From Candidatus Tharpella sp. (GTDB lineage Bacteria; Desulfobacterota; Anaeroferrophillalia; Anaeroferrophillales; Tharpellaceae), in contig JAGGTT010000297.1 in the NCBI GenBank assembly GCA_021163565.1, positions 1 through 6,712 on the forward strand: 6,712 nt of DNA, written 5' to 3'. Below are positions 1 to 5,828 of the stretch, in pieces; the stretch's first letter is position 1, and each line of letters begins with the position of its first letter. The position numbers and the translations under genes were made by a program. The notes beneath the pieces are model-generated. The model had not been told where the DNA came from. It searched no databases and saw only the letters and a list, made by a program, of their open reading frames with translations.

Positions 1-434
1 AGAGTCCGGCCACCGAGATCAATGGAATCTCCGTCTTTAACGGCTGTAACCCGCTCCCCTTCACCATAGAATTGTTCGAGAAAGTTTTTGCCCTTGGCGG
101 TGGCCAGGACCTGAGCTTCAGGACATTTCTCATAGATTATCGGAATGATGCCGGAGTGATCCGGTTCAAGATGATTGTGGATAATATAGTCGATTTCGGC
201 TAAAGGAATAATCTCTTCGACTTTCTTGATGAAAGGTTCGGCGAAACCATTACGGGAAAGCTCTATCAGAGCCGTCTTTTTCTCCCCCTTGACAATATAA
301 GCATTATAACTCATTCCATCGGGCAGGGCCCACATCCCTTCAAACAGAGGATTAATGTGATCATTAACACCAACCCACCAGACACCATCGATAATTTTTA
401 CTGCTTTTGAGGTATCACTTTTAATGTTTGTCAT
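1..434 (-). CDS. A-type flavodiiron protein (FprA/ROO-like), N-terminal part, truncated by window edge
   Basis: Only the first 144 codons are inside the window; the gene continues past position 1. The visible protein starts MTNIKSDTSK and carries the diiron signature HNHLEPDHSG at residues 86-95, giving the H-x-E-x-D-H ligands H88, E90, D92 and H93. Before it are WALPDGMSYNAYIVKGEKKT (residues 35-54) and the strand ending in ALIE, typical of the metallo-beta-lactamase-like domain of flavodiiron proteins. Family members are cytoplasmic; they carry a diiron site plus a C-terminal flavodoxin domain with FMN and reduce O2 to water or NO to N2O, fed by rubredoxin or an NADH-linked reductase. The flavodoxin domain and the remaining ligands lie outside the window, so O2 versus NO preference cannot be judged. 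The ATG at 434 is supported by AGGAG at 445-441 with 6 bases of spacing. It has its own promoter and is probably not co-transcribed with the methyltransferase gene upstream. An ordinary MBL hydrolase is unlikely, because those have H-x-H-x-D-H. Confidence 0.88.
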   Translation of the reverse strand, partial: MTNIKSDTSKAVKIIDGVWWVGVNDHINPLFEGMWALPDGMSYNAYIVKGEKKTALIELSRNGFAEPFIKKVEEIIPLAEIDYIIHNHLEPDHSGIIPIIYEKCPEAQVLATAKGKNFLEQFYGEGERVTAVKDGDSIDLGGRT

Positions 435-439
435 CAGCT

Positions 440-445
440 TCTCCT
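440..445 (-). promoter_or_regulatory. Ribosome binding site of the flavodiiron gene
   Basis: Read on the minus strand, AGGAGA lies 5 bases before the ATG at 434. It is a strong Shine-Dalgarno match and fixes this ATG as the start. Confidence 0.75.
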
Positions 446-478
446 ATTCCATCACTTAAAAAATCAAATAATTATTTA

Positions 479-495
479 TTGATAATTCATAACAA
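479..495. promoter_or_regulatory. Operator-like imperfect dyad over the -10 of the flavodiiron promoter
   Basis: On the minus strand the sequence is TTGTTATGAATTATCAA. The outer arms TTGTTA and TATCAA pair at 5 of 6 positions, and the right arm contains a perfect ATCAA half-site. The dyad is centred on about 487 and covers the -10 hexamer, so a bound protein would block RNA polymerase. The arm style resembles sites of Rex (TTGT..ACAA) or FNR/CRP-family regulators (TTGAT..ATCAA), both redox-related. It matches neither consensus fully, and chance is possible in AT-rich DNA. Confidence 0.3.
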
Positions 496-514
496 ATAAA
501 CAATACCAAGTCAA
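486..514 (-). promoter_or_regulatory. Candidate sigma70 promoter of the flavodiiron gene
   Basis: On the minus strand TTGACT (514-509, 5 of 6 matches to TTGACA) is followed by a 17-base spacer and TATGAA (491-486, 4 of 6 matches to TATAAT). Transcription would begin near 479, giving a leader of about 45 bases that contains the ribosome binding site. The surrounding gap 435-555 is strongly AT-rich, as expected for a promoter. Spacing and position are good, but there is no experimental support. Confidence 0.55.
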
Positions 515-555
515 TACTATTTAAACTATGCCCAAGATAATAAAAGTTGTAAGGA

Positions 556-1413
556 TCAAAAAAAGCCGGCTTTTTTATCAAGAAAAAGAGCCCCTTTACG
601 CAGTTTGGTAGAATAGTTGACCATACCTTCCGTATCGGCCTCAGCAACAATCAATTCTTGAATCAACATTTTCTCATCATCACTTAATTCACGATAAAAT
701 TCAAGATGCCAGATCATATAGTTAACAGTATTTGCCACGGTCTCCCGCCGTTTCCAGACCGGGTGCAGATAACTTATCTCCGGTGAAAATCCAAGGGCAT
801 TCAGGTAATTGAAAACCACCGTCAGATCTAAAGCGTCAAAATGATATTCTGAGTTATATATGAGACGGTAACAACGCTGAAAAAGGGGGTTTTCACGAAC
901 CCCGGCCCAATAGGTCAGGGCCAGATAACGACGGCTCATCGCCAGCAGGCGGTCGATATTGTCCAGATCATTCAGGATTGGGCTCATCGAAACAAAGACC
1001 GTATCGTAGAGATTCGGGGCCTTAAACTCATAGAAATCCTGACACACAACCGTCAGGTTGCCTACCTCACTCCCATTTTTCCGTAAGATTACCTGCTCAA
1101 TCATTTTTTCGGAAACATCAATCGCAGTAACCTGACGACAGATCCCGGCAAACGTAAAACAGTGGGTTCCGGGACCGCAGGCGACATCAATAATTTCAAG
1201 TTCAGACCCGAGCATACCATGCCTTAGCAGTCCCTTTTTAATCCATTTAAGTTCTGCCACAAAATCTTTGTCATCGGCAAAATTCTGGTAGCGTTTAGCC
1301 ATCTGATCCCACTTTTCAGAAGCGTTAACTTTTTTCCGAGGCAAAGAATTTTTCCGACCGGCAACATAGTCACGCCAGAATTGCGGTGACAGCTCAACAC
1401 TTAAATTTGCCAT
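556..1413 (-). CDS. Class I SAM-dependent methyltransferase, substrate unknown
   Basis: This is a 285-residue soluble protein with a Rossmann-type methyltransferase core. Motif I is IIDVACGPGTH (residues 74-84), which binds SAM. The acidic residue ending strand 2 is D99 in TAIDVSEKMI. A motif IV-like strand, DTVFVSMSPIL, lies at 137-147. The N-terminal helix region with KWDQMAKRYQNF (34-45) is common in small-molecule methyltransferases. The C-terminal third (about 185-285) looks like a substrate-binding cap and holds many aromatic residues. I cannot assign a substrate. The first in-frame ATG is at 1419, but the only good Shine-Dalgarno, GTGAGG at 1426-1421, is 1 base from it and 7 bases from the ATG at 1413, so I chose 1413 (protein MANLSVEL). 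The gene is divergent from hemE and points toward the flavodiiron gene 121 bases away. I see no signal peptide or membrane segment. The class is near certain; the biological role is open. Confidence 0.88.
   Translation of the reverse strand: MANLSVELSPQFWRDYVAGRKNSLPRKKVNASEKWDQMAKRYQNFADDKDFVAELKWIKKGLLRHGMLGSELEIIDVACGPGTHCFTFAGICRQVTAIDVSEKMIEQVILRKNGSEVGNLTVVCQDFYEFKAPNLYDTVFVSMSPILNDLDNIDRLLAMSRRYLALTYWAGVRENPLFQRCYRLIYNSEYHFDALDLTVVFNYLNALGFSPEISYLHPVWKRRETVANTVNYMIWHLEFYRELSDDEKMLIQELIVAEADTEGMVNYSTKLRKGALFLDKKAGFF
559..576. repeat. 18-base perfect palindrome at the 3' end of the methyltransferase gene
   Basis: AAAAAAGCCGGCTTTTTT is its own reverse complement. It lies inside the last codons (KKAGFF) just before the TGA at 558-556. 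A hairpin would need CCGG as its loop, leaving only one G-C pair plus A-U pairs, so it would be a weak transcription terminator at best. Confidence 0.4.
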
Positions 1414-1420
1414 CCTCATA

Positions 1421-1426
1421 CCTCAC
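1421..1426 (-). promoter_or_regulatory. Ribosome binding site that decides the methyltransferase start
   Basis: GTGAGG on the minus strand sits 7 bases before ATG 1413 but only 1 base before the upstream in-frame ATG 1419. This favours the shorter protein by two residues. Confidence 0.55.
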
Positions 1427-1432
1427 TTAAAT

Positions 1433-1457
1433 GAAAATCGACCGATTGACAATTTTC
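1433..1457. promoter_or_regulatory. Nested dyads in the divergent methyltransferase/hemE intergenic region
   Basis: The outer arms GAAAAT (1433-1438) and ATTTTC (1452-1457) are inverted copies. Inside them, AATCG-AC-CGATT (1436-1447) is a dyad with 5-base perfect arms, and ATTGACAAT (1445-1453) is a short palindrome that includes TTGACA at 1446-1451. This could be a shared operator or -35 region, but no good -10 lies 16-19 bases from the TTGACA, so promoter function is uncertain. The remaining bases up to hemE hold no other clear signal apart from the two GAACAT copies at 1515-1531. Confidence 0.25.
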
Positions 1458-1539
1458 TTGAATGGTTCGCTCAATTATGTTAGTAAAACCCGCTACTCAG
1501 ACAACAAAAAGTTTGAACATTTTAAGAACATATATCTAC

Positions 1540-1544
1540 AGGAG
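1540..1544 (+). promoter_or_regulatory. Ribosome binding site of hemE
   Basis: AGGAG precedes the ATG at 1556 by 11 bases. This is somewhat long, but it is the only Shine-Dalgarno-like sequence nearby and agrees with the expected HemE N-terminus. Confidence 0.6.
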
Positions 1545-1555
1545 TTTTCTACAAG

Positions 1556-2590
1556 ATGAAAGATGATTACCGATTTTTACGGGCCTGCCGGCGGCAGGAT
1601 GTTGACTGTACACCGGTCTGGATGATGCGTCAAGCCGGTCGTTATCTGCCGGAGTATCGAGAGCTGCGTAAAAAATACTCTTTCTGGGAGATGTGCAGAA
1701 CCCCGGAACTGGCAGTTGAGGTAACCCTGCAACCATTACGGCGCATGGAAATTGATGCCGCCATCCTCTTCTCAGATATCCTCGTACCACTGGTACCGAT
1801 GGGGGCGGCGATTGAGTTTTATGAAGGTAAAGGACCAGTGGTCGAAAAACCAATCCGTTCGGCGGCCGATCTCGCCAGCTTGAAAGTCATTGATGCCAAT
1901 GAGACGGTACCTTTTGTCATGGAGGCAATTCGCATCCTGCGCCGTGAACTTGATGGAAAAGTTCCGCTTATCGGTTTCTCCGGAGCGCCCTTTACACTGG
2001 CCAGCTACCTGGTCGAAGGCGGCGGCTCAAAACAGTACCAGCATGTCAAAACTTTGATGTATGCAAATCCAGAAGTTTTCCATAAATTGATGGATATGAT
2101 CAGCGATACCGTAATCTCCTATCTCTCAGCCCAAATTGAAGCCGGAGCCCAGGTGGTTCAACTCTTCGATAGCTGGGTCGGCTGTCTGGGGCCGCTCGAT
2201 TATCAGGAGTATGTCTATCCTTACAACCGCAAAATCTTCGATGCTTTAGAAGTTTACGATGTCCCTAAAATCCATTTTGCGAATCAGGCCTCAACCCTGC
2301 TTGATCAAGTGGTTGCCGCCGGTGGTGACATAATTGGTTTAGACTGGCGTCAGGATCTTAAAAAAGCGTGGGATCTTATCGGCCCGGATCATGGGGTTCA
2401 GGGAAATTTTGAACCCATCGCCCTGTTCGCCCCAATCCCGGAGATCAGAAAGAGGGTCAAAAGAATTATCGAGCAGGCTGAAAATCGAAATGGACACATC
2501 TTCAACTTAGGCCATGGAATTCTGCCGACAACCCCGATCGACCATGCCAAGGCGATGATCGATGCTGTCCATGAGTTTTCAGCCAGATAA
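1556..2590 (+). CDS. hemE: Uroporphyrinogen decarboxylase
   Basis: HemE removes four carboxyl groups from the acetate side chains of uroporphyrinogen III to give coproporphyrinogen III. It is cofactor-free and cytoplasmic, and is the committed step from the uroporphyrinogen branch point toward heme. The 344-residue length is normal for bacterial HemE. Family signatures are all present: PVWMMRQAGRYLPEY (20-34) with the substrate-binding arginines R25 and R29, FSDIL (72-76) with the central catalytic Asp D74, FSGAPFTLASYLVEGG (141-156) with Y151, LFDSWVG (203-209) with S206, and NLGHGILPTTP (317-327) with H320. These correspond to human Arg37, Arg41, Asp86, Tyr164, Ser219 and His339. No key residue is missing. 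The start gives the usual short lead into RFLRACR. thrC follows after 28 bases on the same strand, suggesting a common transcript. No other heme gene is in the window, so which route follows coproporphyrinogen cannot be told. Confidence 0.97.
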   Translation: MKDDYRFLRACRRQDVDCTPVWMMRQAGRYLPEYRELRKKYSFWEMCRTPELAVEVTLQPLRRMEIDAAILFSDILVPLVPMGAAIEFYEGKGPVVEKPIRSAADLASLKVIDANETVPFVMEAIRILRRELDGKVPLIGFSGAPFTLASYLVEGGGSKQYQHVKTLMYANPEVFHKLMDMISDTVISYLSAQIEAGAQVVQLFDSWVGCLGPLDYQEYVYPYNRKIFDALEVYDVPKIHFANQASTLLDQVVAAGGDIIGLDWRQDLKKAWDLIGPDHGVQGNFEPIALFAPIPEIRKRVKRIIEQAENRNGHIFNLGHGILPTTPIDHAKAMIDAVHEFSAR

Positions 2591-2618
2591 TTATAAAAAA
2601 ATCAGGACTCTAAAACTC

Positions 2619-4022
2619 ATGAAATATATCAGTACCCGGGGCCAGATTGAACCGATTTCATTCTCTCAGGCAGTAATGATGGGGCTCGCCAGCGATGGCG
2701 GTCTCCTGCTCCCGGAATCGATCCCGACCTTTTCCCGGGATGAGATTAATGAACTGGCGAAACTTTCCTACACCGAACTGGCCTTTGCAATCTTCACCAG
2801 GTTCATCGGTGATGATATTCCTGCTATCGACCTACGCCGGCTCATCAAATCAAGCTACGCCGCTTTTTCAACCCCTCTGGTGGCCCCGCTGCAAGAGGTT
2901 GACGGCCTCTATATTCAGGAACTTTTTCACGGCCCAACCTTAGCTTTTAAGGATGTTGCCCTGCAGTTTCTCGGCAATCTCTTTGAATATCTCCTGCAAC
3001 AGGAAAAAAGCTCCTTAAATATTATCGGCGCCACCTCGGGAGATACCGGCAGCGCCGCAATTCATGGAATCCGCGGCAAGGACAATATAAATATTTTCAT
3101 TCTCCATCCGCACGGCAAAGTCAGTCCGGTTCAGGAAAAACAGATGACCTCGGTTCTGGATGATAATGTCTTTAATCTCGCTATTGAAGGTAATTTTGAT
3201 GATGGTCAGCGGGTGGTTAAAGAAATTTTTGCTGACCTGGAGTTCAAACAGAAATTTAATCTGGGGGCCGTAAATTCGATTAACTGGGCTCGGATCATGG
3301 CTCAGATCGTCTACTATTTCAGTGCCTACGCCCAGCTACCAGTTTCCGCCCGTAAAGATTTAACTGTGGTTGTTCCGACTGGTAACTTCGGCAACATCTT
3401 CGCCGGCTGGATGGCAAAAAAGATGGGTTTGCCAATCAAGCGGTTGATTCTTGCAACCAATGCCAATGACATTCTCTCCCGGTTCATCGACAGCGGCATC
3501 TATACAACGAGCAAAGCTCAACCAACCTTGAGCCCATCGATGGACATTCAGCTGGCCAGCAACTTTGAACGTTATCTCTACTTTCTAAACGACTGTGATT
3601 CACGGAAACTTAAAGAGATGATGTCAGTATTTACAGGTTCCGGTTCACTTAAGATAGATGAGAGCCTGCTTAAGCGAGTCCAGGAAGACTTTGGTGCGGC
3701 CCGGGTTGATGATCAGGCAACCCTTGCAACCATCAAAGATATCCAGCAGAAAACCGGTTACATTCTCGACCCGCATACCGCTACCGGAGTCTGCGCCGCC
3801 AGTCGGCTGCGGCAGCAAAATGAAGCGGCAGGAACGATCGTCTGTCTGGCCACGGCCCACCCGGCAAAGTTTCCTGATGCCGTCGAAAAAGCCATCGGCC
3901 GACCACCGGCTGTACCAACCGCAATCGCAGATCTGGACAATCTCCCCTGCCGTTCAGACCTTATTAAAGCCGATACGGATACGGTCAAGGCGTATATCAA
4001 AGAAAAACTGGCAAAACGCTAG
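2619..4022 (+). CDS. thrC: Threonine synthase, long (E. coli/yeast-like) type
   Basis: ThrC converts O-phospho-L-homoserine and water to L-threonine and phosphate in the cytoplasm, using PLP; it is the last step of threonine synthesis. The protein is 467 residues. It opens with the family-typical MKYISTRGQIEPISFSQAV and GLASDGGLLLPE (residues 22-33). The PLP lysine is K111 in HGPTLAFKDVALQ. GATSGDTGSAA (137-147) and PTGNFGN (253-259) form cofactor and phosphate contacts. SPSMDIQLASNFERYLY (305-321), DPHTATG (384-390) and ATAHPAKFPDAV (411-422) are further conserved blocks. The frame is open upstream to an ATG at 2562 that would overlap hemE by 29 bases, but that adds 19 residues foreign to the family. 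ATG 2619 has AGGA at 2604-2607 (11-base spacing) and gives the conserved MKYISTRG, so I chose it. It probably sits in an operon with hemE. It ends 22 bases from the converging ubiB stop. No thrA/thrB or other threonine gene is nearby. Confidence 0.96.
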   Translation: MKYISTRGQIEPISFSQAVMMGLASDGGLLLPESIPTFSRDEINELAKLSYTELAFAIFTRFIGDDIPAIDLRRLIKSSYAAFSTPLVAPLQEVDGLYIQELFHGPTLAFKDVALQFLGNLFEYLLQQEKSSLNIIGATSGDTGSAAIHGIRGKDNINIFILHPHGKVSPVQEKQMTSVLDDNVFNLAIEGNFDDGQRVVKEIFADLEFKQKFNLGAVNSINWARIMAQIVYYFSAYAQLPVSARKDLTVVVPTGNFGNIFAGWMAKKMGLPIKRLILATNANDILSRFIDSGIYTTSKAQPTLSPSMDIQLASNFERYLYFLNDCDSRKLKEMMSVFTGSGSLKIDESLLKRVQEDFGAARVDDQATLATIKDIQQKTGYILDPHTATGVCAASRLRQQNEAAGTIVCLATAHPAKFPDAVEKAIGRPPAVPTAIADLDNLPCRSDLIKADTDTVKAYIKEKLAKR

Positions 4023-4023
4023 G

Positions 4024-4050
4024 TTTGCTCCCTACATTTGCTCCCTACAT
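4024..4050. repeat. 13-base perfect tandem duplication at the thrC/ubiB convergent junction
   Basis: TTTGCTCCCTACA occurs twice in a row (4024-4036 and 4037-4049), followed by one further matching base. The second copy contains the TAG stop of ubiB (4047-4045) and part of its last codon. The first copy fills most of the 22-base gap between the two stop codons. It looks like a slippage duplication. It forms no hairpin, and no terminator is visible in the gap. Confidence 0.85.
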
Positions 4051-5739
4051 CTTGCCCGAACGAAGAATGGCAATTGCAAGCCAGGTACCCAGCCCACCCG
4101 CCATAATATAGCCGATAATCCCTAAAAGGGGGTAACCAAACACCTTGAAACCGTTGTCGGCCGACATAATCAATGATGAGGCTATGATGATGGCGGAAAT
4201 CACCATCGTAAAAGATATCCGGTTGGCAATCCGGTCAAGGTTACGGCTGAACATCTCCAACCCTAAATGCTCAAATTCAAGCTTAAAGTGCCCCCGACTC
4301 AGTTTCTTCAGGATATCCCGGGTGGTTCCGGGAATGATCTCAACCAGTGAAGCAAACTCTTTCAACTGGGCTGTAACCTGCTTCTGCATATATTCGGAAG
4401 AGAAACGTTCCCGAGCCAGTTTTTCCACCAGTGGAGCTGAGTGACTAAAGAAATCGAAGGTCGGGTCAAGTTTGCGGGCCGTCGCTTCCACCGAAATCAA
4501 CACCCTTAAAAGAAGCATGAAATCCGGCAGAAAACGGATATTATGATAGTTTATGATCCGGATAAAATCACGACTCAGACTCTTTAAGTGAATATCCTGC
4601 AAAGAGACCTCGACATAACGATCCATAAGATCGAAAAGATCCCCCCGTAACTCCCGCATGTCCACCCTCTCTTCATCAACCACCCCGATCTTGAAAAGAA
4701 CCCGTATCAGAGCTTGAACATCCCTTTTCAAGACTGCCAGAATAAGTTCCAGAAGTGCTGCGGCCAGCTCATCATCGAGGCGTCCGACGAGGCCGAAATC
4801 GATGGGTGCTATCACATTATTCGGCAACACAAAGAGATTGCCGGGGTGCGGGTCACCATGAAAAAGACCGAATTCAAGGATCTGACGCAAAATAAAATCA
4901 GCTCCCCGGGCGGCCAGAACCGCTGTGTCGAATTTGGCCCCGGGCCGGCTCTCAAGCTCGTCAATCTTAATTCCGTCAATCCATTCAAGGGTCAGAACCC
5001 GGCGGCTGCTCCGCTGCCAGAAAACTTCCGGGATATGGACGGTTCTATCCTGATCAAAGTTTTTGGCAAAACGATCGATATTGCGGCCTTCAACATGAAA
5101 ATCGAGTTCGAGACGGATATTTTTGGCAAATTCCCGTACCAGCAGAGTGGGCTGATAGGGTTCAAGTTCACTGATATGTTTGCTCGCAAGCTCAGCCAGG
5201 GTATACATAATATCAATATCGGTGGAGATCTCCTCTTCGATATCGGGACGCTGAACCTTAACCGCAACCTCACGGCCATCATGAAGCCTGGCGCGGTGAA
5301 CCTGTGAAATTGAGGCCGCGGCCACCGGCTCCCGGGAAAATTCAGCAAAGGCTTCAGCCATCGACAGTTCAAGTGAACTTTCAATCTGCTCTTGGGCTGC
5401 GCTATAGGAAAAACCGGGAACCTTGTCCTGTAATTTCCTTAGTTCAGTCAGGATGTCACTGGGAATAAGATCAGGCCGGGTTGAAAGCAGCTGACCCAGT
5501 TTAATAAAGGTGGGACCCAGCTCTTCCAAAGCTAAACGCATCCGTTCAGCCTTGGAAAAACGAATTAAATCTTCTCGTTTTATACGCTGAAATGTAATCA
5601 GGCTCTTGCTTAAAGCCAGATAATAATCGAGATTGAGCTGTTCTAAAAGACCGCCGAAACCATATTTAATGAAGACCGATACTATCTGACGGTAGCGACG
5701 AATATTGCGATAGGTACGATCTATATGGAAGATATCCAT
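4045..5739 (-). CDS. ubiB: UbiB/ABC1/ADCK-family atypical kinase-like membrane protein
   Basis: UbiB-family proteins are atypical kinase-fold ATPases needed for ubiquinone (or other isoprenoid quinone/lipid) biosynthesis; they act at the inner membrane, and the exact reaction is still debated. At 564 residues it is of usual length. Signature KxGQ motif: FIKLGQLLSTRPDLIP (78-93). Ala-rich loop replacing the kinase glycine-rich loop: VAAASISQVHRA (139-150). ATP-binding lysine: K161 in VAVKVQRP. Catalytic-loop equivalent: FHGDPHPGN (293-301) with D296 and N301. Metal-binding DFG: APIDFGLVGRLD (311-322) with D314. The C-terminus carries two hydrophobic helices, about 508-524 and 536-558, as in bacterial UbiB. 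The ATG at 5739 has only a weak GGA about 9 bases upstream. No ubiE, ubiJ or other quinone gene adjoins. It lies 89 bases downstream of the MBL gene on the same strand, and may be read from its own TATAAT or from that transcript. The symbol is a family assignment; the quinone served may be menaquinone rather than ubiquinone. Confidence 0.93.
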   Translation of the reverse strand: MDIFHIDRTYRNIRRYRQIVSVFIKYGFGGLLEQLNLDYYLALSKSLITFQRIKREDLIRFSKAERMRLALEELGPTFIKLGQLLSTRPDLIPSDILTELRKLQDKVPGFSYSAAQEQIESSLELSMAEAFAEFSREPVAAASISQVHRARLHDGREVAVKVQRPDIEEEISTDIDIMYTLAELASKHISELEPYQPTLLVREFAKNIRLELDFHVEGRNIDRFAKNFDQDRTVHIPEVFWQRSSRRVLTLEWIDGIKIDELESRPGAKFDTAVLAARGADFILRQILEFGLFHGDPHPGNLFVLPNNVIAPIDFGLVGRLDDELAAALLELILAVLKRDVQALIRVLFKIGVVDEERVDMRELRGDLFDLMDRYVEVSLQDIHLKSLSRDFIRIINYHNIRFLPDFMLLLRVLISVEATARKLDPTFDFFSHSAPLVEKLARERFSSEYMQKQVTAQLKEFASLVEIIPGTTRDILKKLSRGHFKLEFEHLGLEMFSRNLDRIANRISFTMVISAIIIASSLIMSADNGFKVFGYPLLGIIGYIMAGGLGTWLAIAILRSGKM

Positions 5740-5776
5740 AATTTCACATCCAATGACATTACTGTCCGGTTTGCGG

Positions 5777-5794
5777 TTTCGACAAGCTCAGAAA
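5777..5794. repeat. TTCGACAAGCTCA REP-like motif in the leader of ubiB
   Basis: TTTCGACAAGCTCAGAAA contains the core TTCGACAAGCTCA (5778-5790), a motif I recall as a recurrent intergenic repeat core (TGAGCTTGTCGAA on the other strand) in many bacterial genomes. The flanks TTTC and GAAA can pair around it, and with one bulged base GA/TC extends the stem. Only one copy is visible in this window, so repeat status is not shown here. Confidence 0.35.
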
Positions 5795-5802
5795 GTTCAG
5801 TT

Positions 5803-5808
5803 ATTATA
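5803..5808 (-). promoter_or_regulatory. Candidate -10 element upstream of ubiB
   Basis: A perfect TATAAT reads on the minus strand. The hexamer 17 bases upstream, TAGGAG (5831-5826), is a poor -35 and overlaps the end of the preceding gene. Transcription from it would give a ubiB leader of about 57 bases. It is plausible but weak, and read-through from the MBL gene is the alternative. Confidence 0.35.
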
Positions 5809-5828
5809 CCTCGGTTTTTTGTTTACTC

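Noticed and set aside
456..650. A 64-codon minus-strand frame across the AT-rich gap before the flavodiiron gene
   Set aside because: Its first half is the methyltransferase gene in another frame and its end is AT-rich promoter DNA. The hydrophobic look follows from base composition.
1446..1486. A hemE promoter using TTGACA at 1446-1451
   Set aside because: No hexamer 16-19 bases downstream resembles TATAAT in more than 3 of 6 positions. The nearest better hexamer, TATGTT at 1476, is 24 bases away.
2562..2618. Upstream extension of thrC starting at ATG 2562 and overlapping hemE
   Set aside because: The added 19 residues are not part of the threonine synthase N-terminus. The downstream ATG at 2619 gives the conserved MKYISTRG start and has AGGA upstream.
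4023..4044. A bidirectional terminator between thrC and ubiB
   Set aside because: The gap contains a direct repeat, not an inverted one, with no GC-rich stem and no T-tract.
3658..4125. A 155-codon plus-strand frame overlapping the ends of thrC and ubiB
   Set aside because: It is a shifted frame of thrC, with a composition rich in Arg, Pro and Ser typical of out-of-frame reading, and no domain is recognisable.
4714..5307. A 197-codon open frame on the plus strand inside ubiB
   Set aside because: It lies wholly antisense to a gene with intact family motifs, has no recognisable domain, and is explained by the codon use of ubiB.
5740..5828. A riboswitch or small RNA in the gap upstream of ubiB
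   Set aside because: Only a short weak hairpin can be drawn; the gap is too short and lacks any recognisable riboswitch core.
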